A stretch of 64,000 nt of DNA. It comes from Streptomyces achromogenes (GTDB taxonomy: Bacteria > Actinomycetota > Actinomycetes > Streptomycetales > Streptomycetaceae). Every line of letters begins with the position of its first letter. Position 1 is the stretch's first letter. The stretch is from positions 5,766,001 to 5,830,000 of the forward strand of contig NZ_JAUSYH010000001.1 in NCBI RefSeq assembly GCF_030816715.1. Direction: 5' to 3'. Positions 34,869 through 42,830 of this stretch are shown here, one piece after another. Made by a program: the position numbers and the translations under genes. The notes beneath the pieces were generated by a model, which worked only from the letters and a program-made list of their open reading frames with translations, searched no databases and was not told the DNA's origin.

Positions 34869-34897
34869 TGGACACCCTTAGTGGTCTAGTCCACAAT
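34869..34897 (+). promoter_or_regulatory. Small-RNA promoter with a dre between -35 and -10
   Basis: TGGACA (34869-34874) and CACAAT (34892-34897) are 17 bp apart and resemble -35 and -10 elements. A dre-like sequence AGTGGTCTAGTCCACA (34880-34895, 14 of 16 matches) fills the space between them, so DasR binding would exclude RNA polymerase. Confidence 0.7.
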
Positions 34898-34903
34898 GGC
34901 AGG

Positions 34904-35095
34904 GGGCATGACACAGAACCTCCGCCTTCCCCGCACAGGAAGGCGGACCGAGGACCCGGAGCTCTCTGCCCTGACTGCCCAGGTCCTCACCTTCGGCCGA
35001 CGGGACCGCACACCCCGCGGCCGATATTGCTCCGGGCTGCGGTGCCGGGAGGGTTGAGGGTCCCTCCCAGGCGCCGCGGCCCGCGGGTGTTTTTT
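34904..35095 (+). ncRNA. scr5239-like small RNA
   Basis: This stretch, between nagB and the gene orthologous to SCO5239, is where S. coelicolor encodes scr5239, a conserved sRNA of about 159 nt that represses dagA and metE. Here it has its own DasR-linked promoter, a perfect 10-bp hairpin (34921-34930 with 34938-34947, 7-base loop), a GC-rich 3' stem and a run of six T at 35090-35095. The 5' end is predicted from the -10 element; the 3' end could be earlier. A 49-codon frame inside it (34908-35057) has a poorly spaced ribosome site and is probably not translated. Confidence 0.55.
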
Positions 35096-35129
35096 CGGAC
35101 ACTCCGGCTGCCCGGGTACGCTCACAGGC

Positions 35130-36605
35130 GTGCCCTCCATGAACGAACTCGTACGCCAGCACACCGCACTCGACGACTCCGACCTCGAGTGGCTCCACCT
35201 GCTGGTCTCGGAGTGGCAGCTGCTCTCCGACCTCTCCTTCGCGGACCTGGTCCTGTGGGTGCCCACCCGTGACGGCGCGCGTTACGTCTCCGTCGCCCAG
35301 ATGCGCCCCAACACCGGCCCCACCTCCTACCAGGACGACATGGTCGGCCACCTCGTCCCGCGCGGCCGCCGCCCGCTGCTGGACGCCGCCCTGGACGAGG
35401 GCCGGATCGTGCGCGAGGGCGACCCGGAGTGGCGCGAAGAGGTCCCCGTCCGGGTCGAGTCGATCCCCGTGCGGCGGGAGGGCCGCGTCCTCGGCGTCAT
35501 CGCCCGCAACACCAACCTGCTCACCGTGCGCACCCCGAGCCGGCTGGAGCTGACCTACCTGCAGAGCGCCTCCGACCTCGCGCAGATGATCGCGGCCGGC
35601 TCCTTCCCGTTCCCCGACCAGCAGATGGACATGGACGCGGCCCCGCGCGTCGGCGACGGTCTGATCCGGGTCGACGGCGACGGCCTCGTCCAGTACGCCT
35701 CCCCGAACGCGCTCTCCGCGTACCACCGGATGGGGCTCGCCTCCGACCTGGTCGGACAGCACCTCGGCCTGACCACCGCCGAACTCGCCCCGACCCGGGG
35801 CCCGGTGGACGAGGCCCTCGCCAAGGTCGCCAGCGGCTGGGCGCCGCGCGAGTTCGAGATCGAGGCCAACGACGGGGTCATCCAGTTCCGGGCCATCCCG
35901 CTCAAGCCGAAAGGCACCCGCATCGGCGCGCTGGTGCTGCTGCGTGACGTGACCGAACTGCGCCGCCGTGAGCGCGAGTTGATCACCAAGGACGCGACCA
36001 TCCGGGAGATCCACCACCGGGTGAAGAACAACCTCCAGACGGTGGCGGCCCTGTTGCGCCTGCAGGCCCGGCGCATCGAGTCGGAGCGCGGCCGGGAGGC
36101 CCTGGAGGAGGCGGTCCGCCGGGTCGGCTCCATCGCCATCGTCCATGAGACGCTGTCCCAGAACCTGGACGAGCGGGTGGAGTTCGACGAGATCGCCGAC
36201 CGTGTGCTGGCGATGGTCGCCGAGATCTCCCCGGGCAAGGTGGCCGGCCGGCGCACCGGACGCTTCGGCATCCTGGACGCCGAGGTCGCCACCCCGCTCT
36301 CCATGGTCCTCACCGAGATCCTGCAGAACGCCCTGGAGCACGGCTTCCGCGAGGGCGACACCGGCACGGTCGAGGTCTCGGCCGTGCGCGGCGGCACCAC
36401 CAAGGAGGTCCGTCTCCTCGTCACCGTCCAGGACGACGGCGTCGGCCTGCCCGCCGGTTTCGACCCGCACACCTCGGGCAACCTGGGCCTGCAGATCGTG
36501 CGGACGCTGGTGGAGGGGGAGTTGGGCGGGAGCTTCGACATGGTTCCGGCCCCCGACCGCGGGACACAGGTGATCCTCGACATCCCGGTGCGCGCGCACA
36601 AGTGA
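35130..36605 (+). CDS. pdtaS: PdtaS-type sensor histidine kinase
   Basis: A 491-residue cytosolic kinase. Order: GAF domain (about 1-150, with EWQLLSDLSFADLVLWV), PAS (about 175-285), HisKA_2 dimerisation helix with phospho-acceptor His in IREIHHRVKNNLQTVAALL, and HATPase_c (TEILQNALEHGF, DDGVGLP, GNLGLQIVRTLV). It matches mycobacterial PdtaS, which signals to the RNA-binding antiterminator PdtaR; PdtaR is not in this window. TACGCT at 35117-35122, 7 nt before the GTG, suggests a leaderless mRNA. Next to wblE, as in M. tuberculosis (pdtaS-whiB1). Confidence 0.93.
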   Translation: MPSMNELVRQHTALDDSDLEWLHLLVSEWQLLSDLSFADLVLWVPTRDGARYVSVAQMRPNTGPTSYQDDMVGHLVPRGRRPLLDAALDEGRIVREGDPEWREEVPVRVESIPVRREGRVLGVIARNTNLLTVRTPSRLELTYLQSASDLAQMIAAGSFPFPDQQMDMDAAPRVGDGLIRVDGDGLVQYASPNALSAYHRMGLASDLVGQHLGLTTAELAPTRGPVDEALAKVASGWAPREFEIEANDGVIQFRAIPLKPKGTRIGALVLLRDVTELRRRERELITKDATIREIHHRVKNNLQTVAALLRLQARRIESERGREALEEAVRRVGSIAIVHETLSQNLDERVEFDEIADRVLAMVAEISPGKVAGRRTGRFGILDAEVATPLSMVLTEILQNALEHGFREGDTGTVEVSAVRGGTTKEVRLLVTVQDDGVGLPAGFDPHTSGNLGLQIVRTLVEGELGGSFDMVPAPDRGTQVILDIPVRAHK

Positions 36606-36698
36606 GCCGAGCACACAGGTGAGCCGAGCGGGAGCCGCGCAGGGCGGCACCCCTCGACGCGCAGGGCGGCGCCCGGCGACGGATCGCGCACAGCACGA

Positions 36699-36727
36699 AG
36701 CCCCGGACCGTTCAGGGGTCCGGGGCT
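36699..36727. terminator. Terminator between pdtaS and wblE
   Basis: AGCCCCGGACC (36699-36709) pairs perfectly with GGTCCGGGGCT (36717-36727) around a 7-base loop between convergent genes. A second, weaker hairpin near 36818-36840 is closer to the wblE stop. Confidence 0.85.
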
Positions 36728-36845
36728 CGAATGCTCGTTGCCAGCGTGTGCTGCGCATCGGGGGTACTGCGCGCTGCGGCTCGGGGGCGGGAGATGCGTA
36801 CTCGCTGTACGCGCCGCCAAGCTCAGGCTTGCGGGGCGGGTGTTG

Positions 36846-37103
36846 TCAGGCGGTTGCCTGGCGGGCCCGGTTGCGGGCGGCGCGACGCTTCATGGCACGG
36901 CGCTCGTCCTCGCTGAGACCACCCCAGACGCCGGAGTCCTGGCCGGACTCGAGCGCCCACTGCAGACACTGCTCCATAACCGGGCAGCGACGACAGACGG
37001 CCTTGGCTTCCTCGATCTGCAGCAGCGCAGGACCGGTGTTGCCGATGGGGAAGAAGAGCTCGGGGTCTTCCTCGCGGCAAACGGCGTTGTGACGCCAGTC
37101 CAT
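36846..37103 (-). CDS. wblE: WblE, WhiB-like iron-sulfur regulator (WhiB1 orthologue)
   Basis: An 85-residue Wbl protein. Four cysteines ligate the 4Fe-4S cluster: Cys9 in NAVCREEDP, then the AVCRRCPVMEQC triplet. GVWGGLSEDERR is the turn that contacts sigma HrdB, and the basic C-terminus binds DNA. The M. tuberculosis orthologue WhiB1 is essential and NO-sensitive. AAGGAGAGG precedes the ATG. A CRP-like palindrome lies 44 bp upstream of the start. Confidence 0.96.
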   Translation of the reverse strand: MDWRHNAVCREEDPELFFPIGNTGPALLQIEEAKAVCRRCPVMEQCLQWALESGQDSGVWGGLSEDERRAMKRRAARNRARQATA

Positions 37104-37146
37104 GGCTGCTACCTCTCCTTGGTATTACATGCAGGTTGCTTGTGAA

Positions 37147-37162
37147 TGTGAACGCTTTCACG
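37147..37162. promoter_or_regulatory. CRP-type operator upstream of wblE
   Basis: TGTGAACGCTTTCACG fits the CRP consensus TGTGA-N6-TCACA at 9 of 10 positions. It lies 44 bp before the wblE start. The M. tuberculosis orthologue whiB1 is known to be CRP-controlled. The rest of 37104-37422 (319 bp without a gene) holds the wblE promoter region, a T-rich run near 37325 and no convincing frame. Confidence 0.65.
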
Positions 37163-37422
37163 AATCCCTCAACAAGTGAAGGGCCACCAGCCAGATGCAC
37201 TGGCGTTGGTCCTGTGTGTGAAGAGGGGTTCCGGTGATCAGTGGATGCCGGTGTTGCGGGCTGTCCCGATCGCCACGTAGAGACTCGCAAACCTCAGCGG
37301 CGGATACAACCCCTACCGGAAAGTTTTTTTTGATTCCTCGGTGTCGACTAGGTCACAGCCGTACTTCCATGGGGTGGATCCTGGCCTAAACGTTCGAGTG
37401 AAAGGACTTCAGCCCTTTCTGC

Positions 37423-38391
37423 TCACACAATCACACGCAGTGCACGGCGTACGCCTGTGAACGTCACGCTGGTTCGCAGCCCCAGGTGGTCACCGTCCAT
37501 CTGGAGGGGCAGCGGGACCTTCGAATGCAAGGTGAACTGGTCCAGGTCGTGCAGTGAGACGGCATGCTTTCCCTGGGGTCCCCGCTCGGGGGACGAAGTG
37601 AGCAACTGGGTGCCATATCGGGCAACCGAGGCCGTGGACAGACGGCTGAGACCGAGTACGTCGAGCCCGGTATCGAACGAGGCCTTAGGTGACGCGTACA
37701 CCGGGCGATTACCCAGATAGGTCCACGGAGCCGTGTTGCAGACTATGGAGAGCACCAAATCCGTCACGGGTTCGGCGTCCGGCCGCTCCAGGGTGATCGA
37801 ACCGTGCCGGCGCTGTGATTCGCCCAACAACTGGCGGACGGCCTGACGGATGTAAAGAGCGTGCGTGGATTTCCTGCCGCGTTCACGCTGCTGCTCCACC
37901 CGCCCCACCACTCCGGCGTCGAAGCCGAGCCCGGCGTTGAAGGTGAACCAGCGCGACGGCACCGCCTCGTCCTCGGTGCCGGGCGTACCGGCCGCCAGGC
38001 CCAGACCGACCGTGCGTTCGCGGCCCTCACGCAGCGCGTCCAGCAGGGCGCCGGTGGCCTCCACGGGATGGTTGGGCAGATCCAGGGCCCGGGCGAAGAC
38101 GTTGGTGGAGCCGCCGGGGACCACCGCGAGACGGGGCAGGTTCTCCGGATCCGGGCCGGCGTGCAGCAGACCGTTCACGACCTCGTTGACCGTGCCGTCC
38201 CCGCCGAGGGCCACCACCAGGTCGACGTTGCCGCTCTCGGCGGCCTGCCGGCCGAGGTCACGCGCGTGTCCGCGGTATTCGGTGGTGACCGCCTCGAGCT
38301 TCACCTCGCTGGCGAGCGCGTGGATGAGGACGTCGCGCGTCCGTGCACTGGTGGTGGTTGCCGCCGGATTGACCACGAGAAGTGCACGCAT
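37423..38391 (-). CDS. Diacylglycerol kinase / sphingosine-kinase-like lipid kinase
   Basis: A 322-residue soluble lipid kinase. The nucleotide-binding loop is VVALGGDGTVNEVVNG (about residues 58-73) and the substrate-site element is VVPGGSTNVFARAL; LLVVNPAA opens the domain. Members phosphorylate diacylglycerol or related lipids for phospholipid recycling. The same gene lies beside whiB1-pdtaS in M. tuberculosis (Rv3218), a conserved actinobacterial group. Confidence 0.92.
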   Translation of the reverse strand: MRALLVVNPAATTTSARTRDVLIHALASEVKLEAVTTEYRGHARDLGRQAAESGNVDLVVALGGDGTVNEVVNGLLHAGPDPENLPRLAVVPGGSTNVFARALDLPNHPVEATGALLDALREGRERTVGLGLAAGTPGTEDEAVPSRWFTFNAGLGFDAGVVGRVEQQRERGRKSTHALYIRQAVRQLLGESQRRHGSITLERPDAEPVTDLVLSIVCNTAPWTYLGNRPVYASPKASFDTGLDVLGLSRLSTASVARYGTQLLTSSPERGPQGKHAVSLHDLDQFTLHSKVPLPLQMDGDHLGLRTSVTFTGVRRALRVIV

Positions 38392-38517
38392 GAGTTGCAG
38401 CGTACCTACTGGGTGGTACCGGGCACAGGCCGAGGTGGGGATCGGGTAAGAGATCGCGAGGTGAGCCTCGACACGGGCGGACCCGGGCGCGGCGACCGTG
38501 CGGGCTACCCTTCAGGG

Positions 38518-38973
38518 GTGAGCAGTGAGCAGACCCCCGCAGCCCCGGAGAGCGCAGCCCCGGTGACCGCAGACCTCCGCCCGCGCCGGCTGACGTACGC
38601 CGCCGCGCTCGCGGCCCTCGAAGGGCTGGCGCTGGTGGTCGGCGGGGTCTGGATGCTCGTCCTCGGGATCTCCGCGGACCCGGACGACCGTCAGCAGGCC
38701 GTCACCGGCGGGGTCACGCTGATCGTGCTCGCGCTGCTGCCGCTGCTCGCCGCGCGCGGACTGTGGGGCCTGCGCGGCTGGAGCCGGGGACCCGCCGTCA
38801 TCACGCAGATCATGGCGCTGCCGGTGGCCTACAACCTGCTGCAGGCCGACAGCATGGCCATCCCGGCGGGCATCGCGCTCGCGACCGCCGCGATCGCCTC
38901 GCTCGTGCTGCTGGTCAACGGGGAGACGACCCGGGCCCTCGGGATCCGGGGGCCCGGCCGCACACCGGAGTAG
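38518..38973 (+). CDS. Four-helix membrane protein of unknown function
   Basis: A 151-residue protein with four predicted membrane helices (starting near residues 25, 60, 90 and 115) after a 20-residue cytoplasmic tail. No catalytic motif is visible. TACCCT at 38506-38511, 6 nt before the GTG at 38518, indicates a leaderless transcript. It is convergent with sigH. Confidence 0.8.
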   Translation: MSSEQTPAAPESAAPVTADLRPRRLTYAAALAALEGLALVVGGVWMLVLGISADPDDRQQAVTGGVTLIVLALLPLLAARGLWGLRGWSRGPAVITQIMALPVAYNLLQADSMAIPAGIALATAAIASLVLLVNGETTRALGIRGPGRTPE

Positions 38974-39003
38974 AGCCGGAGCGGAGCGGCCGCGGGGCGA
39001 CCG

Positions 39004-40113
39004 CTACTCCTCGACGAGCAGCTTCTCCCGCAGCTGGGCCAGGGTGCGCGCCAGCAGCCGGGAGACGTGCATCTGCGAGATGCCCACCTCCTGGGCGATC
39101 TGCGACTGCGTCATGTTGCCGAAGAACCGCAGCAGCAGGATCCGCTTCTCCCGGGGCGGCAGGTCCTCCAGGAGCGGCTTGAGCGACTCCCGGTACTCGA
39201 CGCCCTCCAGCGCCTCGTCCTCCGCGCCGAGGGTGTCCGCGACCGCGGGGGACTCGTCGTCGGTGTCGGGGACGTCCAGCGACAGGGTGGAGTACGCGTT
39301 CGCGGACTCCAGGCCCTCCAGGACCTCCTCCTCCGAGATCGCCAGCTTCTCGGCGAGCTCGTGCACCGTGGGGGAGCGGCCGTGCTGCTGCGACAGCTCG
39401 GCCGTCGCGGTGGTCAGCGCGAGGCGCAGCTCCTGGAGTCTGCGCGGTACGCGTACCGCCCAGCCCTTGTCGCGGAAGTGCCGCTTGATCTCGCCGACGA
39501 CCGTCGGGGTCGCGTACGTGGAGAACTCCACGCCGCGCTCCGGGTCGAAACGGTCGACCGACTTGATCAGGCCGATGGTGGCGACCTGGGTGAGGTCGTC
39601 CAGCGGCTCGCCGCGGTTGCGGAAGCGGCGCGCGAGGTGCTCGACCAGCGGCAGATGCATGCGGACCAGCCGGTTGCGCATCTCCGCGTACTCGGCGCTG
39701 CCGTCGTCCAGCTGCCGCAGCTCGACGAACATCGCCCGCGCCCCGCTGCGGTCCGTCGCCGACGTGGGCGAGGGTGTGTGCTGTGTGCCCGGCACGCTCT
39801 GCTCGCCGTCTCGCTCGTGCTCGCTCATTGTCCCGCCCGTCGCCCTCTGTCGAGCCCTCGCCTGCGCTCGGCCCGGGGGCGAGCCCCCGATCCGCCCCTC
39901 CCGGGGCGAGCCCTGCACGGCACCGTCCGCCCTGCTCGCCTGCACGGAGGACGAGTCGTCCTCCGGATGCGGCCGGGCCTGCTCGGGAATGCCGTCGATG
40001 TTGTCCGCCAGGTGTCGGGAACCGTCCGGAGAGACTGGCACGTCGGCGCTCCCGGCCGGCAGCTCCTGTGTGCCGCGCTCTTCGTCCCGCACCGGCCCGT
40101 CCCCGTTCCTCAC
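39004..40113 (-). CDS. sigH: SigB-family stress sigma factor SigH, long form
   Basis: A sigma factor of the SigB/F/G type lacking region 1. Region 2 is HLPLVEHLARRFRNRGEPLDDLTQVATIGLIKSV (two adjoining blocks), then GVEFSTYATPTVVGEIKRHFRD; region 3 follows and region 4 ends in MTQSQIAQEVGISQMHVSRLLARTLAQL. Used in osmotic stress and aerial development. Starts: GTG 40113 overlaps the anti-sigma stop (369 residues); ATG 39826-39828 with GGGCGGGAC gives a 274-residue form of about 31 kDa. The frame is open further upstream to 40545, inside the anti-sigma gene. S. coelicolor SigH is likewise made in several sizes. Confidence 0.9.
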   Translation of the reverse strand: MRNGDGPVRDEERGTQELPAGSADVPVSPDGSRHLADNIDGIPEQARPHPEDDSSSVQASRADGAVQGSPREGRIGGSPPGRAQARARQRATGGTMSEHERDGEQSVPGTQHTPSPTSATDRSGARAMFVELRQLDDGSAEYAEMRNRLVRMHLPLVEHLARRFRNRGEPLDDLTQVATIGLIKSVDRFDPERGVEFSTYATPTVVGEIKRHFRDKGWAVRVPRRLQELRLALTTATAELSQQHGRSPTVHELAEKLAISEEEVLEGLESANAYSTLSLDVPDTDDESPAVADTLGAEDEALEGVEYRESLKPLLEDLPPREKRILLLRFFGNMTQSQIAQEVGISQMHVSRLLARTLAQLREKLLVEE

Positions 40114-40523
40114 GCCGGCCCGGGTCCCGCGCCGCGCTGTTTGTAGAGGCTGATCGACACGGTCTTGTCCTCGTCGACGGCGGAGGACACCTTGCCCGCG
40201 AGGGCGGACAGGACGGTCCAGGCGAAGGTGTCCCGCGAGGGGGCGTGGCCGTCCGTGGTCGGCGCCGAGACGGTGACTTCGAGCGAGTCGTCGACGAGAC
40301 GGAAGACGCAACTCAGCACCGAGCCGGGCACGGCCTGCTGGAGCAGGATCGCGCAGGCCTCGTCCACCGCGATGCGCAGGTCCTCGATCTCGTCCAGGGT
40401 GAAGTCCAAACGGGCCGCGAGGCCGGCCGTGGCCGTCCGCAGCACCGACAGGTAGGCACCCGCAGCCGGCAGCCGGACTTCCACGAAGTCCTGGGTCGCG
40501 GGCTCGCCTGCGATCTGGGACAC
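40110..40523 (-). CDS. ushX: RsbW-type anti-sigma factor of SigH
   Basis: A 137-residue GHKL-fold kinase-like protein. The N-box is EIEDLRIAVDEACAILL; a recognisable G-box is weak, as in many anti-sigma factors. Coupled to sigH by a GTGA overlap, it should bind and block SigH (called UshX or PrsH in S. coelicolor). The GTG ending at 40523 has GGAGG 5 nt upstream. Upstream 40524-40857 (334 bp) has no gene and should hold the stress promoters. Confidence 0.9.
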   Translation of the reverse strand: MSQIAGEPATQDFVEVRLPAAGAYLSVLRTATAGLAARLDFTLDEIEDLRIAVDEACAILLQQAVPGSVLSCVFRLVDDSLEVTVSAPTTDGHAPSRDTFAWTVLSALAGKVSSAVDEDKTVSISLYKQRGAGPGPA

Positions 40524-40654
40524 CCTCACCTCCAAGGTGGTACAAGCTTTTCGGGGCCGAGGGTCGCCCCCCGGGGTAACGCGTGTGTGGTGCAGCGGTG
40601 ACGCTATCGCGCTCTCACGATTCCTGTCCCCGGGACCCCAACCCCTGGCGTCAC

Positions 40655-40671
40655 TCACAGTAAAGCTGTGA
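40655..40671. promoter_or_regulatory. Palindrome upstream of ushX-sigH
   Basis: TCACAG-N5-CTGTGA is a perfect inverted repeat, with another TCAC directly before it (40651). GTGA/TCAC half-sites occur in BldD operators, and BldD controls sigH in S. coelicolor, so this is a candidate BldD site by inference only. Confidence 0.4.
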
Positions 40672-40857
40672 ACACGCTCCGTGTCTAGGGGTGTGCGGAG
40701 CCAATGGGGAAGAAGGCGCGCCGGGTTGACGTACCCAGGCGTCGGACGGTCGAACCGTACCCGCCCGGCGGCGGGGACGTCTCATGGGTTCAACGCGCAC
40801 ACCGCCCCGGAAGTTCGCCCGGCGACGGACCGGCCGCCGACCGGCCCGCCGAGGGGG

Positions 40858-41118
40858 TCAGACGAGGACGTGGTCGACGAAGCACCAGCGCCAGTTCTCG
40901 CCCGGCTCGAACGTCCGCATCACCGGGTGGCCGGACTCCTTGTGGTGCGCCGTGGCGTGCCGGCTCGGCGAGGAGTCGCAGCAGCCGACGTGGCCGCACG
41001 TCATGCACAGCCGCAGTTGTACCGGGTGGGTGCCGTCCCGCAGACACTCGGGACACGTCTCGCCGAGCGGGACGGGTTCGGGGTCGGGCAGCGCGTCGGC
41101 GTGCGTGCACTGTTTCAT
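40858..41118 (-). CDS. UBP-type zinc-finger protein
   Basis: An 86-residue protein made of one zf-UBP module: MKQCTHADALP, CPECLRDGTHPVQLRLCMTCGHVGCCDSS (read as two blocks), then RHATAHHKESGHPVM. Cysteines and histidines fit the three-zinc arrangement. In eukaryotes the fold binds ubiquitin C-termini; stand-alone bacterial copies beside CPA1 antiporters are common in Actinobacteria and of unknown use. Divergent from the antiporter gene. Confidence 0.9.
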   Translation of the reverse strand: MKQCTHADALPDPEPVPLGETCPECLRDGTHPVQLRLCMTCGHVGCCDSSPSRHATAHHKESGHPVMRTFEPGENWRWCFVDHVLV

Positions 41119-41176
41119 GATTGCCAGATTACGACGGGTGTGCGGACGCCCGCGCGAAAAAGGAAAGCGGCGAGAC

Positions 41177-42775
41177 ATGGACGTGATGCCACTGCTGTTG
41201 CTGGTGGCCGGCAGTGCGGCGATCGCGGCGGCGGCCCGGCGCACCCCGGCGCCGGCGCCGCTGCTGCTGGTGGCGGTGGGCCTGGCCGTGTCGTACCTGC
41301 CCGGGGTCCCCGACTACACCCTGGACCCGGACGTCGTCCTGCCGCTCCTGCTGCCGCCGCTGCTCTACACCTCGGCCACCGACAGCTCCTACCTGGACCT
41401 GCGCGCCCAGCTGCGGCCGGTGGCGCTGCTGTCGGTCGGGTACGTGCTCTTCGCGACGTTCGCCGTCGGCTGGGCCGCCTACCTCATCGTCCCCGGGCTG
41501 CCGCTGACGGCGGCGCTCGTGCTCGGCGCGGTGGTGGCGCCGCCGGACGCGGTCGCGGCCACCGCGGTGGCCCGTCGGGTCGGCCTGCCGTCGAAGATCA
41601 CCACCATCCTGCAGGGCGAGTCGCTGCTCAACGACGCCACCGCGATCACCGCCTACAAGGTGGCCCTCGCGGTCGTGGTCGGCGAGGGCGCCTCATGGGG
41701 CGGCGGCATCGAGGAGTTCCTGGTGGCGGCGGTCGGCGGGGTCGCCGCCGGGCTGATCCTGATGGCCCCCCTGCACTGGCTGCGCACCCACCTCAAGGAA
41801 CCCCTCCTGCAGAACACGCTCTCCCTGCTGATCCCGTTCGTCGCCTATGCGGCCGCCGAGCAGTTCCACGCCTCCGGGGTGCTCGCCGTGGTCGTCGTGG
41901 CGCTGTACCTGGGCCACCGCGCGTGGGAGGTCGACTTCGCGACCCGCCTCCAGGAGGAGGCGGTGTGGAAGATGGTCGCCTTCGTCCTGGAGTCGGCCGT
42001 CTTCGCCCTGATCGGACTCCAGCTCCCGGTGGTGCTGCGCGGCCTCGGCGACTACGAGGGCATGGACGCCGCCTGGTACGCCGTCGCCCTCTTCCTCGTG
42101 GTCGTGGCGGCGCGCTTCCTGTGGGTGTACCCGGCGACCTTCCTCCCGCGGATGGCGTCGGCGCGCATCCGCGCGCGGGAGGACGACCCGACCTGGCGCG
42201 GCCCGGTCGTCATCGCCTGGGCCGGCATGCGGGGCGTGGTGTCGCTCGCCATCGCCTTCTCCATCCCGCTCACCGTGGAGGACGGCGACAAGCCCTTCCC
42301 GCACCGCAACCTGATCCTCTTCCTCACCTTCACGACCGTCATCGGCACACTGGTGGTGCAGGGCCTGACGCTGCCTCCGCTGATCCGTCTGCTGAAGTTC
42401 CCCGAGGCCGACCCGCAGGCCGCGACGCTCGCCGAGGCCAACGCGCAGGCACAGGCCTCACGGGTCGCCGAGGAGCAGCTGGACGCTCTCCTGGCCGACG
42501 AACGCAACGTCCTGCCGCCACCTCTCGCCGACCGGCTGCGCAGCGTCCTGGAGCGCCGCCGCAACGCCGTCTGGGAGCGCCTCGGGCAGGTCAACCCGGT
42601 CACCGGGGAGACCGTCGACGACACCTACCGGCGTCTGTCGCGGGAGATGATCAGCGCCGAGCGCGAGGTGTTCGTCCGGTTGCGCGACGCCCGCCACATC
42701 GACGACGAGATGCTGCGCACGCTGCTGCGCCGGCTCGACCTGGAGGAGGCGGCGGCCTTCCGGGAGGCGACCTGA
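41177..42775 (+). CDS. CPA1-family Na+(K+)/H+ antiporter
   Basis: A 532-residue membrane antiporter. About 12 helices occupy residues 1-410; the ion-binding motifs are APPDAVAATAVARRVGLP and GESLLNDATA, with AWAGMRGVVSLAIA later. A hydrophilic C-terminal tail of about 110 residues is predicted helical and could be regulatory. Exchanges cytoplasmic cations for protons in pH and salt homeostasis, which fits its place beside the osmotic-stress sigma operon. Confidence 0.92.
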   Translation: MDVMPLLLLVAGSAAIAAAARRTPAPAPLLLVAVGLAVSYLPGVPDYTLDPDVVLPLLLPPLLYTSATDSSYLDLRAQLRPVALLSVGYVLFATFAVGWAAYLIVPGLPLTAALVLGAVVAPPDAVAATAVARRVGLPSKITTILQGESLLNDATAITAYKVALAVVVGEGASWGGGIEEFLVAAVGGVAAGLILMAPLHWLRTHLKEPLLQNTLSLLIPFVAYAAAEQFHASGVLAVVVVALYLGHRAWEVDFATRLQEEAVWKMVAFVLESAVFALIGLQLPVVLRGLGDYEGMDAAWYAVALFLVVVAARFLWVYPATFLPRMASARIRAREDDPTWRGPVVIAWAGMRGVVSLAIAFSIPLTVEDGDKPFPHRNLILFLTFTTVIGTLVVQGLTLPPLIRLLKFPEADPQAATLAEANAQAQASRVAEEQLDALLADERNVLPPPLADRLRSVLERRRNAVWERLGQVNPVTGETVDDTYRRLSREMISAEREVFVRLRDARHIDDEMLRTLLRRLDLEEAAAFREAT

Positions 42776-42830
42776 ACGGCCCGCGCGGGAAGGGCGGCGG
42801 CCAGGTCCGGACGGGCGAGCCGCCCGGCTC

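Noticed and set aside
34908..35057. 49-codon open frame downstream of the DasR site
   Set aside because: AGGGGG sits only one base from the ATG, the frame contains the 10-bp hairpin, and the position is that of a known sRNA. I treat it as non-coding.
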